Source of the DNA: Candidatus Latescibacterota bacterium
GTDB taxonomy: Bacteria; Latescibacterota; MWCZ01
DNA length: 64,000 nt
Assembly (NCBI GenBank): GCA_022706085.1
Contig: JAKJDF010000005.1
Coordinates: 1-64,000, forward strand
Direction of reading: 5' to 3'
A program made the translations under genes and the position numbers. Below the pieces are notes generated by a model. That model saw only the letters and a program-made list of their open reading frames with translations. It had not been told where the DNA came from and ran no database searches. Of the stretch, positions 26,649 through 36,353 are shown in pieces; within the stretch, counting starts at the first letter, position 1; the number at the start of each line of letters is the position of its first letter.

Positions 26649-28616
26649 ATGCCGTCAACAACCGCCAATGGAGCCATCTGGCAAATCACATCGAACAACA
26701 TTACGGTCAACGTTGACACCGTCACCATGGCGTTGACGATGCAGCGATCAGGCGGAAGCCCGTGGGGCATGGTTGAAACCAGTCACGACCTGACGTTCGC
26801 ACTCAACGGGCACGAAACACCGGTTGCGCTGGCTTCCGCGGACGAGAAGCAAGCCACACTCTATGAAGCCGGTGAGTTATCAGGCGTCCGGGTCGTGTTG
26901 CGAGGGTTTCGTGCCGGCAACCGTTCGATGGACGTTTCCCTCGCGATTATCGTGGCGATAGACGGCGTATCGGATGAACCCGTCGTGAGGGTGATTCCGG
27001 TGCACGATCCTCAAAGAGTGGTGCGCGAGGTGCGCTATCCACGCCCCTTTGTTCTTGAAGGCAGGGGCCCCGGCGTTCACCATGTACTGCCCTCGATGCA
27101 GGGCGCGCTTCTGCCAACTGATTGGCCGGGCAAAATAGATTGGTGGTGGATAGGTCTGAACTGGACGCGAGCCATTTACATGCCATGGTGGGGGGCGATT
27201 CGGCCGGGCGATGCTTACATGGGCATACTGGAGACCCCTTTCGACGGCGGATTGCATTTCTGTCACCCCCCCGGCGGGCCAACGGAAGTCGGACCCAAGT
27301 GGCATCCGAGCATGGGCAGTCTCTCCTACCCCCGCCAGGTTCGGTACCACCTTTTCGGCAGCGTGGACCATAACGCACTCGTGGCGAGGTATCGGGAATA
27401 CGCAAGGACAATCGGACGCCTGAAAACCCTCGAGACAAAGGCCACAGAAGTCCCCGGGGTGAAGCTGCTGCAGGGTACTACCGTAGCGACCGGCTATACG
27501 TTGTATCACATCCAGCCGGATTCCCATTACTATCATCCGGATGACCCCGGGAAGAACCATAACCTGCGCACATTCGAGCAAAGCATCAGGGGCGTTGAGC
27601 GGCTTCGTGAGATATATCCCACGGACAGACTCGTGTACCACCTCGATGGCTGGGGAACTCGGGGGTACGACAACCTCCATCCTGATTATCTCCCACCATG
27701 CGAAGAAGCAGGCGGGTGGGATGGGTTCAAGAAACTCGCCGAAGCGGTTGACCGTCTGGGCTGGTTATTCACCACGCACGACAACTACATCGACTACTAC
27801 CTGGACGCACCGACGTACCGCGAATACCTCGCACGCGTTGCTGAAGACGGGACTGTGCCCGGGAAAGCGTGGTGGTACGGCGGCGCGCAGACCTTTCTTT
27901 GCGAAAAGAATGCGCTCGGATTTGTTCGCAGGAATTTCGAGGAGATCCTTCGGAGGCAAGTACCCCTGCGCGCAACCTACCTCGATGTGTTCTCTATCAT
28001 TGAGATGCTGGAGTGTTACCACCCGGACCACCCGATGAGGCGTGAACAGAGCCTTCAGGCTCGCGCGGAGTGCTTCGAGTGGGTACGCTCCCGGGGTATC
28101 GTCCTCAGTTCGGAGGAGCCAACTGACTGGTCCGTGCCTTACATCGATTTCTGCTACTGGGCGCCCGTCGCGATGGCAGATGAGTCTCCCGATTCACCCA
28201 CTTTCGGCATTCCGGTACCACTCTTCAACCAGACTTATCACGATTGTGTGGTAACGCCGGCGCCGCTGGGGAAATCGGGTGCAATCTCGGAGAAGGACGC
28301 GTTCCTGTATGCGTTGCTGTACGGATGCCCCCCGATAGTAGCCGCACCGGAACCGAAAGCAAAATCGGGTCCGGGGGCACCGGTGGAATCGGCCGCACGT
28401 TCCGCTCATTTCCACCGGGCAAAAATCCTCGCGGATGTACACCGCCAGACGGGGTTCGCACCGATTGAGGCACATGACCTGCTGAACACCGAAGGCACTG
28501 CACGGGTCACGCGATTTGCCGGCGGCGCGTCCATCGAAGGTGACTTCGCCGCGGGCAAATACCGCATCGTCGGCTTGAAAGGCTTCGATGACACCTGGCA
28601 GGTGGTACCTGCTTGA
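26649..28616 (+). CDS. large glycoside-hydrolase-like protein (DUF5696/GH101-like)
   Basis: Protein of 655 residues without a signal peptide. The first 250 residues look like a beta-sandwich, and the rest like an alpha-galactosidase-type barrel. Candidate catalytic spots are ATYLDVFSI (Asp nucleophile) and IVLSSEEPTDW (Glu acid/base), and LVYHLDGWGTRGYDN at an earlier strand. The closest recollection is DUF5696 or family 101-like proteins, but I am not sure. The sequence holds LPPCEEAGGWDG in a barrel loop. No promoter is seen in the 182 bases shared with the divergent URO-D-like gene. Confidence 0.6.
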   Translation: MPSTTANGAIWQITSNNITVNVDTVTMALTMQRSGGSPWGMVETSHDLTFALNGHETPVALASADEKQATLYEAGELSGVRVVLRGFRAGNRSMDVSLAIIVAIDGVSDEPVVRVIPVHDPQRVVREVRYPRPFVLEGRGPGVHHVLPSMQGALLPTDWPGKIDWWWIGLNWTRAIYMPWWGAIRPGDAYMGILETPFDGGLHFCHPPGGPTEVGPKWHPSMGSLSYPRQVRYHLFGSVDHNALVARYREYARTIGRLKTLETKATEVPGVKLLQGTTVATGYTLYHIQPDSHYYHPDDPGKNHNLRTFEQSIRGVERLREIYPTDRLVYHLDGWGTRGYDNLHPDYLPPCEEAGGWDGFKKLAEAVDRLGWLFTTHDNYIDYYLDAPTYREYLARVAEDGTVPGKAWWYGGAQTFLCEKNALGFVRRNFEEILRRQVPLRATYLDVFSIIEMLECYHPDHPMRREQSLQARAECFEWVRSRGIVLSSEEPTDWSVPYIDFCYWAPVAMADESPDSPTFGIPVPLFNQTYHDCVVTPAPLGKSGAISEKDAFLYALLYGCPPIVAAPEPKAKSGPGAPVESAARSAHFHRAKILADVHRQTGFAPIEAHDLLNTEGTARVTRFAGGASIEGDFAAGKYRIVGLKGFDDTWQVVPA

Positions 28617-28640
28617 CGTCGCGTTCTGACGAGGTTCGAT

Positions 28641-30059
28641 ATGGATTGGAGATATGAACGAGACAGTCTCGGGGAAGTGAAGGTGCCCGCCGGGGCACTT
28701 TACGGAGCGCAGACGCAACGCGCGATCGAGAACTTCCCCGTGAGTGGCATTCGCTTCCCTCGATCGTTCATTCGCGCGCTGGGCCTGATCAAATACGCCG
28801 CAGCCGATGTGAATGAACGACTCGGCCATCTGGATGCAAGAATCGCCGAAGTCATACGTGCAGCCGCACTTGAGGTGGCGGAAGGGAAGCTGGACGAGCA
28901 CTTTCCCGTGGACGTGTTCCAGACGGGCTCAGGCACATCCACAAACATGAACGCAAATGAGGTTATCGCGAACCGTGCCATCCAACTGCTGGGCGGAGTG
29001 ATCGGATCGAAAACACCGGTTCACCCGAATGACCACGTGAACATGTCCCAATCGTCGAACGACGTAATTCCAACCGCGATACACGTTTCCGCCCATCTGA
29101 AGGTGGTGGAAGAGTTGTTGCCCGCCCTTCGCCACCTCTCGGATACACTTGCACGCCGCGCCGAAGAAAACGACAATGTCGTGAAAACGGGACGGACCCA
29201 TTTGATGGATGCGATGCCTATCCGTTTCGGCCAGGAGCTTCGCGGCTACCAGACTCAAGTATCGAAAGGGGTCAGACGAATTGAATCCACCCTGCCGCGG
29301 CTTGCGGAACTGGCCATCGGCGGAACGGCGGTGGGAACGGGCGTAAACGCGGACAAGGCGTTTGCAGGAGGTGTGGCGGACAAACTCAGCGAATTGACCG
29401 GCATCCAGTTCAGGGAAACAGACAATCACTTTGAAGCCCAATCTGCTCAGGACGCCGCAGTCGAACTGTCCGGACAAATAAGAACCGTCGCGGTGTCGCT
29501 CATGAAAATCGCAAACGATTTCCGGTGGATGAATTCCGGTCCTCAGGCCGGACTCGGAGAAATCGTGCTTCCCGCGGTTCAGCCGGGCTCGTCAATCATG
29601 CCCGGGAAGGTGAACCCGGTCATTTGTGAGGCGACAACACTTGCATGCGCCCAGGTGATGGGAAACGATCTTGCCATCGCGATTGGCGGTCAGTCGGGGA
29701 ATTTCGAACTGAACCTGATGCTTCCGCTCATTGCTCACAACCTGTTGCAGTCGATTTCCCTTCTGGCCAACGCCAGCCGCCTCTTTGCAGACAAAGCGCT
29801 CACCGGTTTCCGCGTGAATGCCCAACGAATGACTGACCTGGTGGGAATGAACCCGATTCTCGTCACCGCCCTCGCTCCGCGCATCGGGTATGACCTCTCT
29901 GCGCACATCGCTAAACGCGCGATGGCCGAAGGCCGCAAAGTGCGCGACGTGGCGCGCGAAGTAACAGACCTGAGTGAGGCGGATCTGGATCGGCTGCTGG
30001 ATGTGCGAACCGCGACGGAAGGTGGTTTCACGGGGGAACAAACCGGCAGTTCGGGATAG
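28641..30059 (+). CDS. fumC: class II fumarate hydratase
   Basis: Interconverts fumarate and malate in the citric-acid or reductive branch. The 472 residues match FumC length. Signature motifs are GSGTSTNMNANEV, HPNDHVNMSQSSNDVIPTA, RTHLMDAMP and GSSIMPGKVNP. GAGG lies upstream of the ATG. It starts 24 bases after the glycosidase-like gene, and the phosphodiesterase gene starts four bases after it. The C-terminal end (TGEQTGSSG) is a short low-complexity tail. Confidence 0.95.
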   Translation: MDWRYERDSLGEVKVPAGALYGAQTQRAIENFPVSGIRFPRSFIRALGLIKYAAADVNERLGHLDARIAEVIRAAALEVAEGKLDEHFPVDVFQTGSGTSTNMNANEVIANRAIQLLGGVIGSKTPVHPNDHVNMSQSSNDVIPTAIHVSAHLKVVEELLPALRHLSDTLARRAEENDNVVKTGRTHLMDAMPIRFGQELRGYQTQVSKGVRRIESTLPRLAELAIGGTAVGTGVNADKAFAGGVADKLSELTGIQFRETDNHFEAQSAQDAAVELSGQIRTVAVSLMKIANDFRWMNSGPQAGLGEIVLPAVQPGSSIMPGKVNPVICEATTLACAQVMGNDLAIAIGGQSGNFELNLMLPLIAHNLLQSISLLANASRLFADKALTGFRVNAQRMTDLVGMNPILVTALAPRIGYDLSAHIAKRAMAEGRKVRDVAREVTDLSEADLDRLLDVRTATEGGFTGEQTGSSG

Positions 30060-30063
30060 AAAC

Positions 30064-30606
30064 ATGACAGACTCGAAAGATGCGCTGAATGACGAAGGTT
30101 TCCGCGTTGGTGTACTGTCGGACACACACGGGCGATTGAACGGGGCAGTTTTCACCCTGTTCGAGGGTGCAGACTGCATCTTCCACGCGGGTGATATCGG
30201 CAAGTCGCAGATAATCAGGGAACTTGAGTTGATCGCGCCCGTCCATGCCATACGCGGAAACACGGACCCATTCGACCTTCCTTTCCCGGAAGTACTCGAC
30301 ACGAGCCACAAAGGAATCCGCTTTCACGTGCGCCACCTTGTTCCGACAAGCGGGAGATCACTTGAGTTTTTCACGATGCGCGTGGATGCCGACGTGGTGC
30401 TGTTCGGGCACACGCACGCACCTTTTGTCGAGAGAGTTCGCGGGACGCTGTTTCTCAACCCAGGAGCCATCAGCAGATGCCGCGTTCCAACGGAAACGGC
30501 TGCGCTCATCACCGTGCGGGGCGGGGAAGTCACTGCGACGGTGCATGACCTCGTCCCTCCCGAGTTTCCCGTGCGACTTCGTTATCCGGCAGCGGTGGGC
30601 GTGTGA
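30064..30606 (+). CDS. YfcE/MJ0936-family metallophosphoesterase
   Basis: Calcineurin-like phosphodiesterase of 180 residues. Metal-site motifs in order are VLSDTHG (DxH), FHAGDIGK (GD), IRGNTD (GN) and LFGHTHAP (GHTH), followed by LNPGAISR. The family hydrolyses phosphodiesters in vitro, physiological substrate unknown. The start at 30064 follows fumC by four bases, and the gene is presumably read with it. Confidence 0.9.
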   Translation: MTDSKDALNDEGFRVGVLSDTHGRLNGAVFTLFEGADCIFHAGDIGKSQIIRELELIAPVHAIRGNTDPFDLPFPEVLDTSHKGIRFHVRHLVPTSGRSLEFFTMRVDADVVLFGHTHAPFVERVRGTLFLNPGAISRCRVPTETAALITVRGGEVTATVHDLVPPEFPVRLRYPAAVGV

Positions 30607-30732
30607 TGCCCATGCGCGACGTCGTTCACTTGCCAATCAGGTTCGGCGGGGTTAGGTTGTTTAGGCGGGAGCACGTTGCGCAGCGCTTCATTCGTGCTCA
30701 GGAGTAAGCCCATTCACGCAAGGAGCAGACCG

Positions 30733-31023
30733 ATGGCAAACAAGAAAAGCGATGCTATCCCACCGGAAGAAGTCGGGATCACCTCGCAGGGCACAGAACC
30801 GATTGACGCTGAGGCGACGGCCAGGGTTGAACAAGCGGCGGGAACGAAGACTGAAACCGGGCAAGAGGCCGAAGTGCAACCGGAAGGCGTGATGGCGGCT
30901 GACAAGGATTTCGAAGAAAATGTTCCATGCGCTGCGTTCCCGTGGAAGGAAGTGCTCAAATGGAGCATCGTCGTCACGGTGGTCGCGCTGGTGCTCTACC
31001 TGATTTTCCGACGCGACGACTGA
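30733..31023 (+). CDS. small tail-anchored membrane protein
   Basis: A 96-residue protein. The first 65 residues are Glu/Thr/Ala-rich and likely disordered, residues about 68-90 form one hydrophobic segment (VLKWSIVVTVVALVLYLIF), and the chain ends RRDD. This layout places the N-terminus in the cytoplasm. The start at 30733 has AAGGAG six bases upstream. A single Cys lies before the membrane segment. I do not recognise a family; the product is hypothetical. Confidence 0.6.
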   Translation: MANKKSDAIPPEEVGITSQGTEPIDAEATARVEQAAGTKTETGQEAEVQPEGVMAADKDFEENVPCAAFPWKEVLKWSIVVTVVALVLYLIFRRDD

Positions 31024-31152
31024 GCCGTCGAAGAATAATCACCCTCTTCTCGGGGCGGGCAGCAGACCATCTTCAAAGTGCGTCCGGTGGTGCGTTCATC
31101 CGGCGCTCGTACCCGCCCCAGGTAACCGAAAACCCGCGAGCCAGGGCACTGT

Positions 31153-32079
31153 ATGCAACCACTGGAATTCCGTTCCGACGGGCTTTTTGTGCTTGTTCAG
31201 TTCACGGACACGCACTTTGCTGACCTGCCCCATAACAGGGAAACGTTCGAGCTTTTCGAACAGGTTCTGCGGATAGAAAAACCCGACCTCATCGTTCTTT
31301 CGGGAGATATTGTTCACGCGACGTGGTGCAAAGACCCACTCATTCACTGGGCGAACGTGGTCAGGTACCTCGATGCGAAGAACGTGCCGTGGGCCTTCGT
31401 CCAGGGGAACCACGACGCGGAGGAATTCGCGTACGAAGCGATCGAGGACGCTCTGGCGGGCAGCAGAATGAGCCTTTACGAGCGCGGACCCGGGAACATC
31501 TTCGGGCACGGCAATTACGCCGTTCCGATCCACAGAAGAGGGACCTCGTGCCCAGGTGCGATCGTGTGGAGTCTCGATTCAGGGCAAGGCGCAGAAGGAG
31601 TTGCATCCGGGTACGACTGGGTGAAAAGGGAGCAGATCGCGTGGTTTTCCACGGAGGCTGATCGCCTCGTGAGACACGACGGGGACTCCATCACGGGGTT
31701 GGCCTTCGTGTACATGCCACTCATGCAACATCTGACCGTCTGGCAGACAACACCGTGCTCGGGCTTTCTCAACGAGAAGGTGTGCATGCAGGGGATGGAT
31801 GAGGGCCTTTTCGATGCTTTCCGTGAAAACGGCCGCGTGGCAGGGTGTTTCGTGGGGCACGATCATGTCAACGATTACGAGGGCGTGCTCGAGGGTGTCA
31901 CACTTGCGTACGGACGCGGTTCGGGGTACAACTGTTACGGAAAGGAAGGATTCTCGAAGGGCGCACGGGTAATCACGTTACGTGAAGGCGTCCGCGGATT
32001 CCGGACCCATATCAGGCTGGACGACGGCACACTGGCGCCGCGCCCCTCGCACGTGCCGGACGGCACTTCCCTCAACTGA
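31153..32079 (+). CDS. calcineurin-like metallophosphoesterase
   Basis: Metallophosphoesterase of 308 residues. Motifs are FTDTHFAD (DxH), LSGDIVH (GD), VQGNHDAEE (GNHD), CFVGHDHVNDYEG (GHDH), and a Gly-rich strand LAYGRGSGYNCYG. The pattern resembles Dcr2/acid-phosphatase-like proteins without a signal peptide. No clear substrate. AGGG lies upstream of the ATG. It stands in a plus-strand row of unrelated genes, each separated by about 100 bases. Confidence 0.88.
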   Translation: MQPLEFRSDGLFVLVQFTDTHFADLPHNRETFELFEQVLRIEKPDLIVLSGDIVHATWCKDPLIHWANVVRYLDAKNVPWAFVQGNHDAEEFAYEAIEDALAGSRMSLYERGPGNIFGHGNYAVPIHRRGTSCPGAIVWSLDSGQGAEGVASGYDWVKREQIAWFSTEADRLVRHDGDSITGLAFVYMPLMQHLTVWQTTPCSGFLNEKVCMQGMDEGLFDAFRENGRVAGCFVGHDHVNDYEGVLEGVTLAYGRGSGYNCYGKEGFSKGARVITLREGVRGFRTHIRLDDGTLAPRPSHVPDGTSLN

Positions 32080-32187
32080 GGGGCACAGGAAACGGCAGTT
32101 CGGTCGCAGCTTTCATGAGTGCGTCCGAGGTTGCATGGAAAGGCAGAGCATTATCTCGCGAAGTGATTCTTCAGCAGGGGACGCTGC

Positions 32188-33216
32188 ATGCAGAACATTG
32201 ATGTCAGCCGATTGGTAAACCTGGGGACCGTTCCCGCTCGGCGTTTCTTCGCGGCAACTGATTCCCTTGCCGAGTTGACCGCGTCCCACGGGCGTCGTGC
32301 GTTTTTGACCGCGTTTCCGAGTGACCGGGTTCTCAGTATCGGTCTGTACCAGGACGCGGAAATCGATCTGCAGGAAGCGGCAACCCGGTACCCATGGCCG
32401 ATGCTTCGACGTTCGGTAGGCGGGCACGAGGTGAGCGTGGCCCCGGGAACGCTGCTTTTCTCGATGATTATCCCGCGGGACGACGCGGAGAACTCTATTA
32501 CCCGCGCGTGCAGAGGCCTGGTTCCTTCTCTCGTGGCTACGTGTCGATCGTATGGCGTGGATGCACACTTCACCCCACCTGATTCAGTGAGGTACCACCG
32601 GAATCTGCTCTCGGCAGTGTATGCAGGGAGTGTTGGTAACGCACTGGTTCTCATGGGAACCCTCCCCTGTACTAACGAGGAGCCGGACGATCGCAACGCA
32701 TTGGCAGCCTCACTCTCCGGGATTTCGAAGGAACGAATTGAACCGGCGGAAGTTCTTGACGCGTTTGTCAAGAAGCTGGGCGAGCAGTGCCGTACGGAGT
32801 TCAGGGAGGAACGTCTTTCACCCGCCGAAGGGGCCGCCATCAGTCAGAATGTTCTGGCGGGCGGCGAACGGGAGCCCCGGGAAAAGCCTCAAAGAGCGGA
32901 ACTCAGGGAACGCGCGTTGAGAGATCCCAAACTGGACCTGCGAGAGGCACAATTCACCACGGCCGGGGGCCGCAGTATCGGCCTGAGTCTCCTCCTTCGC
33001 AGGGAGGTAATCGAGAGCGTTGCATTCTCCGGGGACTTCGTGTTCTACCGAGATTGTCTGAGCGATCTCGAAACCGCGCTACGCGGCGTGCCGGCGGAAT
33101 GGGACGAGCTCATGACTGTTCTAGAGAATTATTACATCATGAATCAGGTGGACAGCCCCGGTGTTTCTCCTGCCGACTGGGTATCGGCCATCGACGCAGC
33201 CACAGCAATGCTCTAG
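32188..33216 (+). CDS. divergent lipoate-protein-ligase-like protein
   Basis: Protein of 342 residues with the two-domain layout of LplA: an N-terminal catalytic-type domain (about 1-210), then a C-terminal accessory domain (TTAGGRSIGLSLLLRREVI, SGDFVFYRD). The family ATP-binding stretch RRxGGGxVFHD appears as RRSVGGHEVSVAPG, partly changed. The conserved Lys motif K(V/I)SGxA appears as HRNLLSAVYA with Asn in place of Lys, followed by MGTLPC (family HGTLLL). Either it uses a different chemistry or it is non-catalytic. Lipoate ligase is a fold assignment; the activity is uncertain. Confidence 0.6.
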   Translation: MQNIDVSRLVNLGTVPARRFFAATDSLAELTASHGRRAFLTAFPSDRVLSIGLYQDAEIDLQEAATRYPWPMLRRSVGGHEVSVAPGTLLFSMIIPRDDAENSITRACRGLVPSLVATCRSYGVDAHFTPPDSVRYHRNLLSAVYAGSVGNALVLMGTLPCTNEEPDDRNALAASLSGISKERIEPAEVLDAFVKKLGEQCRTEFREERLSPAEGAAISQNVLAGGEREPREKPQRAELRERALRDPKLDLREAQFTTAGGRSIGLSLLLRREVIESVAFSGDFVFYRDCLSDLETALRGVPAEWDELMTVLENYYIMNQVDSPGVSPADWVSAIDAATAML

Positions 33217-33239
33217 GAGTCTGCGCGCTTCGCCGCTGA

Positions 33240-33908
33240 TCATCCGCCTCCTTCGTCCACGGTTATTTCTCGGACGAAGATGTCTTTCGCCACATCTTCT
33301 TCAATCGCGATATCCGTCTGGTCCGCCCGAATGACGTATGCGGGAGATTTCTGTTTCAGGACCAGCTTCGTTCCCGGAACTACGCCGAGTGCCGCAAGTC
33401 TGTCAAGCCGTCTGTTCGCTCTGGGCGCAATGAATGTGATTCTCGCGGTTCCCCCCACGGGCAGCGTTGTCAGGGGTTGAACGAGGGGTGTAACGGTTCG
33501 AGAACTCTTTGCACAGCAAGGGCCCGGGGGGATAGTATTGCCGTGGGGGCAGTGCCGCGGGTGCCCCAGGAACGTGCAGATAGTGTCGGCGACCTCCGCT
33601 GAGAGCACATGCTCCCATGCGCACGCGTTCACGGCAACTCGTTCCGGTTGCACTTCGAGGATTTGCTGGAGCAACACCTCAGCGAGGCGGTTGCGGCGTA
33701 CAAGTTCGCGAGCGGCTTTCGCTCCGCGTTCCGTCAGCCATATCTCGCCGTCAACCCGTTCCAGCAGCCCTGTTCTGAGGAGTTCATCGACGACCGGTAC
33801 CGCGTGGGGATGGGCAAGGAACAGCTTGCCCAGAGATTTGTCGCCCTTCTCGTGGGCTGACCAGACCTGCACCAGGATGTTCTCGCATTCTCGCGGCAGG
33901 TGTTTCAT
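33240..33908 (-). CDS. DtxR/MntR-family iron regulator with C-terminal FeoA domain
   Basis: Metal-responsive repressor of 222 residues. Residues 1-65 form the winged helix, 66-140 the metal-binding and dimerisation part with ACAWEHVLSAEV and FLGHPRHCPHG (DtxR-type Cys/His/Glu ligands), and about 148-218 a FeoA/SH3-like domain (LGVVPGTKLVLKQKSPAYVI). It is the last gene behind feoB and the small Cys-rich gene, so it may control its own operon. Its ATG shares an ATGA overlap with the upstream small gene, which decides the start. There is no stand-alone feoA, so this domain may also replace it. Confidence 0.88.
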   Translation of the reverse strand: MKHLPRECENILVQVWSAHEKGDKSLGKLFLAHPHAVPVVDELLRTGLLERVDGEIWLTERGAKAARELVRRNRLAEVLLQQILEVQPERVAVNACAWEHVLSAEVADTICTFLGHPRHCPHGNTIPPGPCCAKSSRTVTPLVQPLTTLPVGGTARITFIAPRANRRLDRLAALGVVPGTKLVLKQKSPAYVIRADQTDIAIEEDVAKDIFVREITVDEGGG

Positions 33909-34078
33909 TTCTTGCCTACCCATTTTCTGACAAGCTTCACGAGACGTGATTCTGGAGGCATTTCGTACCCGCAATAAGGACACCGGATCAAGCCGCAGTT
34001 CTTTCCCATGGGGCAGCGGGTCCTGCATTGTTCCGCATCCTGCGGTATTTCCTTATTGCACAGAGGACAAATGCTCAT
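33905..34078 (-). CDS. 57-residue Cys-rich (zinc-ribbon-like) protein in the feo operon
   Basis: Small protein of 57 residues: CPLC at residues 4-7, CRTRC at 18-22, C28, then CPYC at 33-36, followed by a basic helix-like tail. The four Cys of the two CxxC pairs can bind one zinc, with three more Cys around. GGGAG lies upstream of the ATG, and the stop overlaps the DtxR-FeoA start as ATGA. Small Cys-rich proteins do occur in feo operons (FeoC-like Fe-S sensors), but this one lacks a winged helix, so it is only a positional analogue. Confidence 0.75.
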   Translation of the reverse strand: MSICPLCNKEIPQDAEQCRTRCPMGKNCGLIRCPYCGYEMPPESRLVKLVRKWVGKK

Positions 34079-34138
34079 TGCTCCCTCTCACTTCGTTGCG
34101 CCCTCAAAGAGATCAAACACCCGGGCCACGCAGAAGGT

Positions 34139-36283
34139 TCAGCGCCCCCACCCTGAACCGGTAAGGATCATGCCCCACCGAACCAGGCCGCCGACCAGAA
34201 ACGCGAACGGGAAGATGAACACCACCATCCAGACCGCCGTTCGGATGCCTCTTTCCTTGGCAATCATGAACACGTTGGCCACGCACGGCACGAACAGGGT
34301 GATGGTAACCAGGCTGACGACGATCTGCAACTCATCGAGCAATCCGCGCTGTTGCAGCTGGAGCAATCCTGCGGCGCCGTAATCGCGTCTAAGAAAGCCT
34401 ATCAGGAATGCCTCGGTCGCCTGAGCGGGGAGACCCAGCCAGCCCTGAACAACGGGCGCAGCGAAATTTCGGACCGCACCCAGCGCGTCAAACAAATCCA
34501 GAAAGAACAGGAGTGCCGTACCCAGAACGAACAGCGGCACCACCTCTCTGAGATACCACTCTATCCTGGCAATCGTCTTGACGATTATGTTTCCGAACTG
34601 CGGTACGCGCATGGGCGGCAACTCCAACACGAGATCACTGGAATCCCCTGGCAGAACTCTGGCCGCCAGCCAGCCAACGAGCAACATGACCACGGCAACC
34701 GTGATGACCCACCACAGTACCCCCGTCAGGCTGATGGTCGCCACCATCGCGAGTATCACTCCGAGTTGCGCCGAACAGGGTACACCCAAGGCGAGGAGGA
34801 GCGTAGTAATGACGCGCTCCTTCTTCGTTTCGAGAATCCTCGCCGTCATGGTGGCCATCGTATCGCAACCGAACCCCAGAACCATGGGAAGCACGGCCTT
34901 ACCGTTGAGCCCCATGGTGCGAAACAGGCGATTTGTCATCACGGCGAGGCGCGGGAGGTACCCTGAGTCTTCGAGAAGACCGAATATGATGAAAAACGTT
35001 GCCACGATGGGAAGAACGATCGCGAACCCGTAGGCGAAGGCCATGGTGATCATGCCATACGGACCAACGAAAAAGTCATGCACAACGCGTGCTGTTGTCT
35101 GCCACCACGTGAGAAACACTCCGTCCGTAACGACGTACGCGGTAGACGGAACACTCCTCGTTACCGTGAACAGGTCCACTTGATGAATGGCAGAAAACGG
35201 GAGGGACGGCGTCCACTTCACCGGTTCGACGATGTGCGAGTGAGGAAACGGCAGGACGACATCCGCCAAGCGAATGAAAAATGGACTTACGAATTGCGAG
35301 AATACGAACGTTTCGAAGAAATCTACCAGAGTCCCCGCGCCGAAAAGCCCGACAAACCAGAGGGTTACGTACAGAACCGCTCCAACGAAGACCAGCCCTT
35401 TCAACGGATGCGTCGCCCATGAGGAGACCAGCGCGAGAATGTGGTTGCCGGCAGTATCATGAATCCGCATCACTTGCGCCACGATGGCGTCAATTCTTCT
35501 CAGACGTTCGGTGTTGATGACCGCAGTTACGCCGCCGGGAAACTGGACTCGAACATGTTCGCGGATCGCTTCCAGGCGCTGAACAACCTCGTGGGAGGTC
35601 TGGTTTTTCAACCACGGGAGAATGGTCTCATCCCCGGAGAGAAGCGTCAGTGCGACGCCACGTTTGCCCCGCATGTCTTTCGGTAGCAGGGCTGTGATGT
35701 CAGAAATCGCCTTTTCAATCGCCTCCTGGAATTCCATCTTGAGCTGGAAGGGGCGCCCGTCGAAGCTCCGCTCCGCGATCTCACGAACGCCGCTCCGCCG
35801 CACCGCGACTGTGGCCCTGACAGGGACTCCCACCAGCTGTTCCAAAGATTTGAGGTCAACATGGATTCCTCTGCTGGCGGCCTCATCCGCCATGTTGAGC
35901 GCAAGCGCGCCGGTTCTCTCCCAGTCTGACAGCTGTGACGTAAGTATGAGCGCACGTCGAAGGTTTGCCATGTCGGCAACCTGAACGACCGGCGCCTCCG
36001 GTTGTTCAAGAAGAATCGAACGCGTGACAAGCTCGTCCTCGGACATCGGCACCAGTCCGTTTGCGCCGGGTGTGTCGTAGATCTCGTATTCCTTCGACTG
36101 CGCAACTCCCCGGGTGACCTCCACGGTGGTGCCGGGGTAGTTGGATACGACGACGTACACTCCCGTCAGGTGACCGAAGATGGCGCTTTTGCCGACGTTG
36201 GGGTTGCCGATGAGGATGAGGGAGCGAGCAGGACGCGATTCGTTGTTTGCGGCCCCACCGGGGGGGGCGTCTGTCTTGCTCAT
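34139..36283 (-). CDS. feoB: ferrous iron transporter FeoB
   Basis: GTP-gated ferrous iron permease of 714 residues. The cytoplasmic G domain has GNPNVGKS at residues 26-33, DTPGANGL, and NMADEA (G4). The membrane part shows core segments with GLLEDSGYLPRLAV, GCDTMATMTAR, and LGVPCSAQLGVILAM, holding the conserved Cys/Gly-rich permease motifs. The start at 36283 is supported by GAAGGATG; a start at 36340 would add 19 residues lacking a ribosome site. It is the first gene of feoB - Cys-rich - dtxR-feoA. Confidence 0.95.
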   Translation of the reverse strand: MSKTDAPPGGAANNESRPARSLILIGNPNVGKSAIFGHLTGVYVVVSNYPGTTVEVTRGVAQSKEYEIYDTPGANGLVPMSEDELVTRSILLEQPEAPVVQVADMANLRRALILTSQLSDWERTGALALNMADEAASRGIHVDLKSLEQLVGVPVRATVAVRRSGVREIAERSFDGRPFQLKMEFQEAIEKAISDITALLPKDMRGKRGVALTLLSGDETILPWLKNQTSHEVVQRLEAIREHVRVQFPGGVTAVINTERLRRIDAIVAQVMRIHDTAGNHILALVSSWATHPLKGLVFVGAVLYVTLWFVGLFGAGTLVDFFETFVFSQFVSPFFIRLADVVLPFPHSHIVEPVKWTPSLPFSAIHQVDLFTVTRSVPSTAYVVTDGVFLTWWQTTARVVHDFFVGPYGMITMAFAYGFAIVLPIVATFFIIFGLLEDSGYLPRLAVMTNRLFRTMGLNGKAVLPMVLGFGCDTMATMTARILETKKERVITTLLLALGVPCSAQLGVILAMVATISLTGVLWWVITVAVVMLLVGWLAARVLPGDSSDLVLELPPMRVPQFGNIIVKTIARIEWYLREVVPLFVLGTALLFFLDLFDALGAVRNFAAPVVQGWLGLPAQATEAFLIGFLRRDYGAAGLLQLQQRGLLDELQIVVSLVTITLFVPCVANVFMIAKERGIRTAVWMVVFIFPFAFLVGGLVRWGMILTGSGWGR

Positions 36284-36353
36284 TTCACATCCTTCAGGCC
36301 ACGAATGCAGTATGGTGAATAGAACAGGAGCTGTTCGCATCGCTTCGTGTTTG

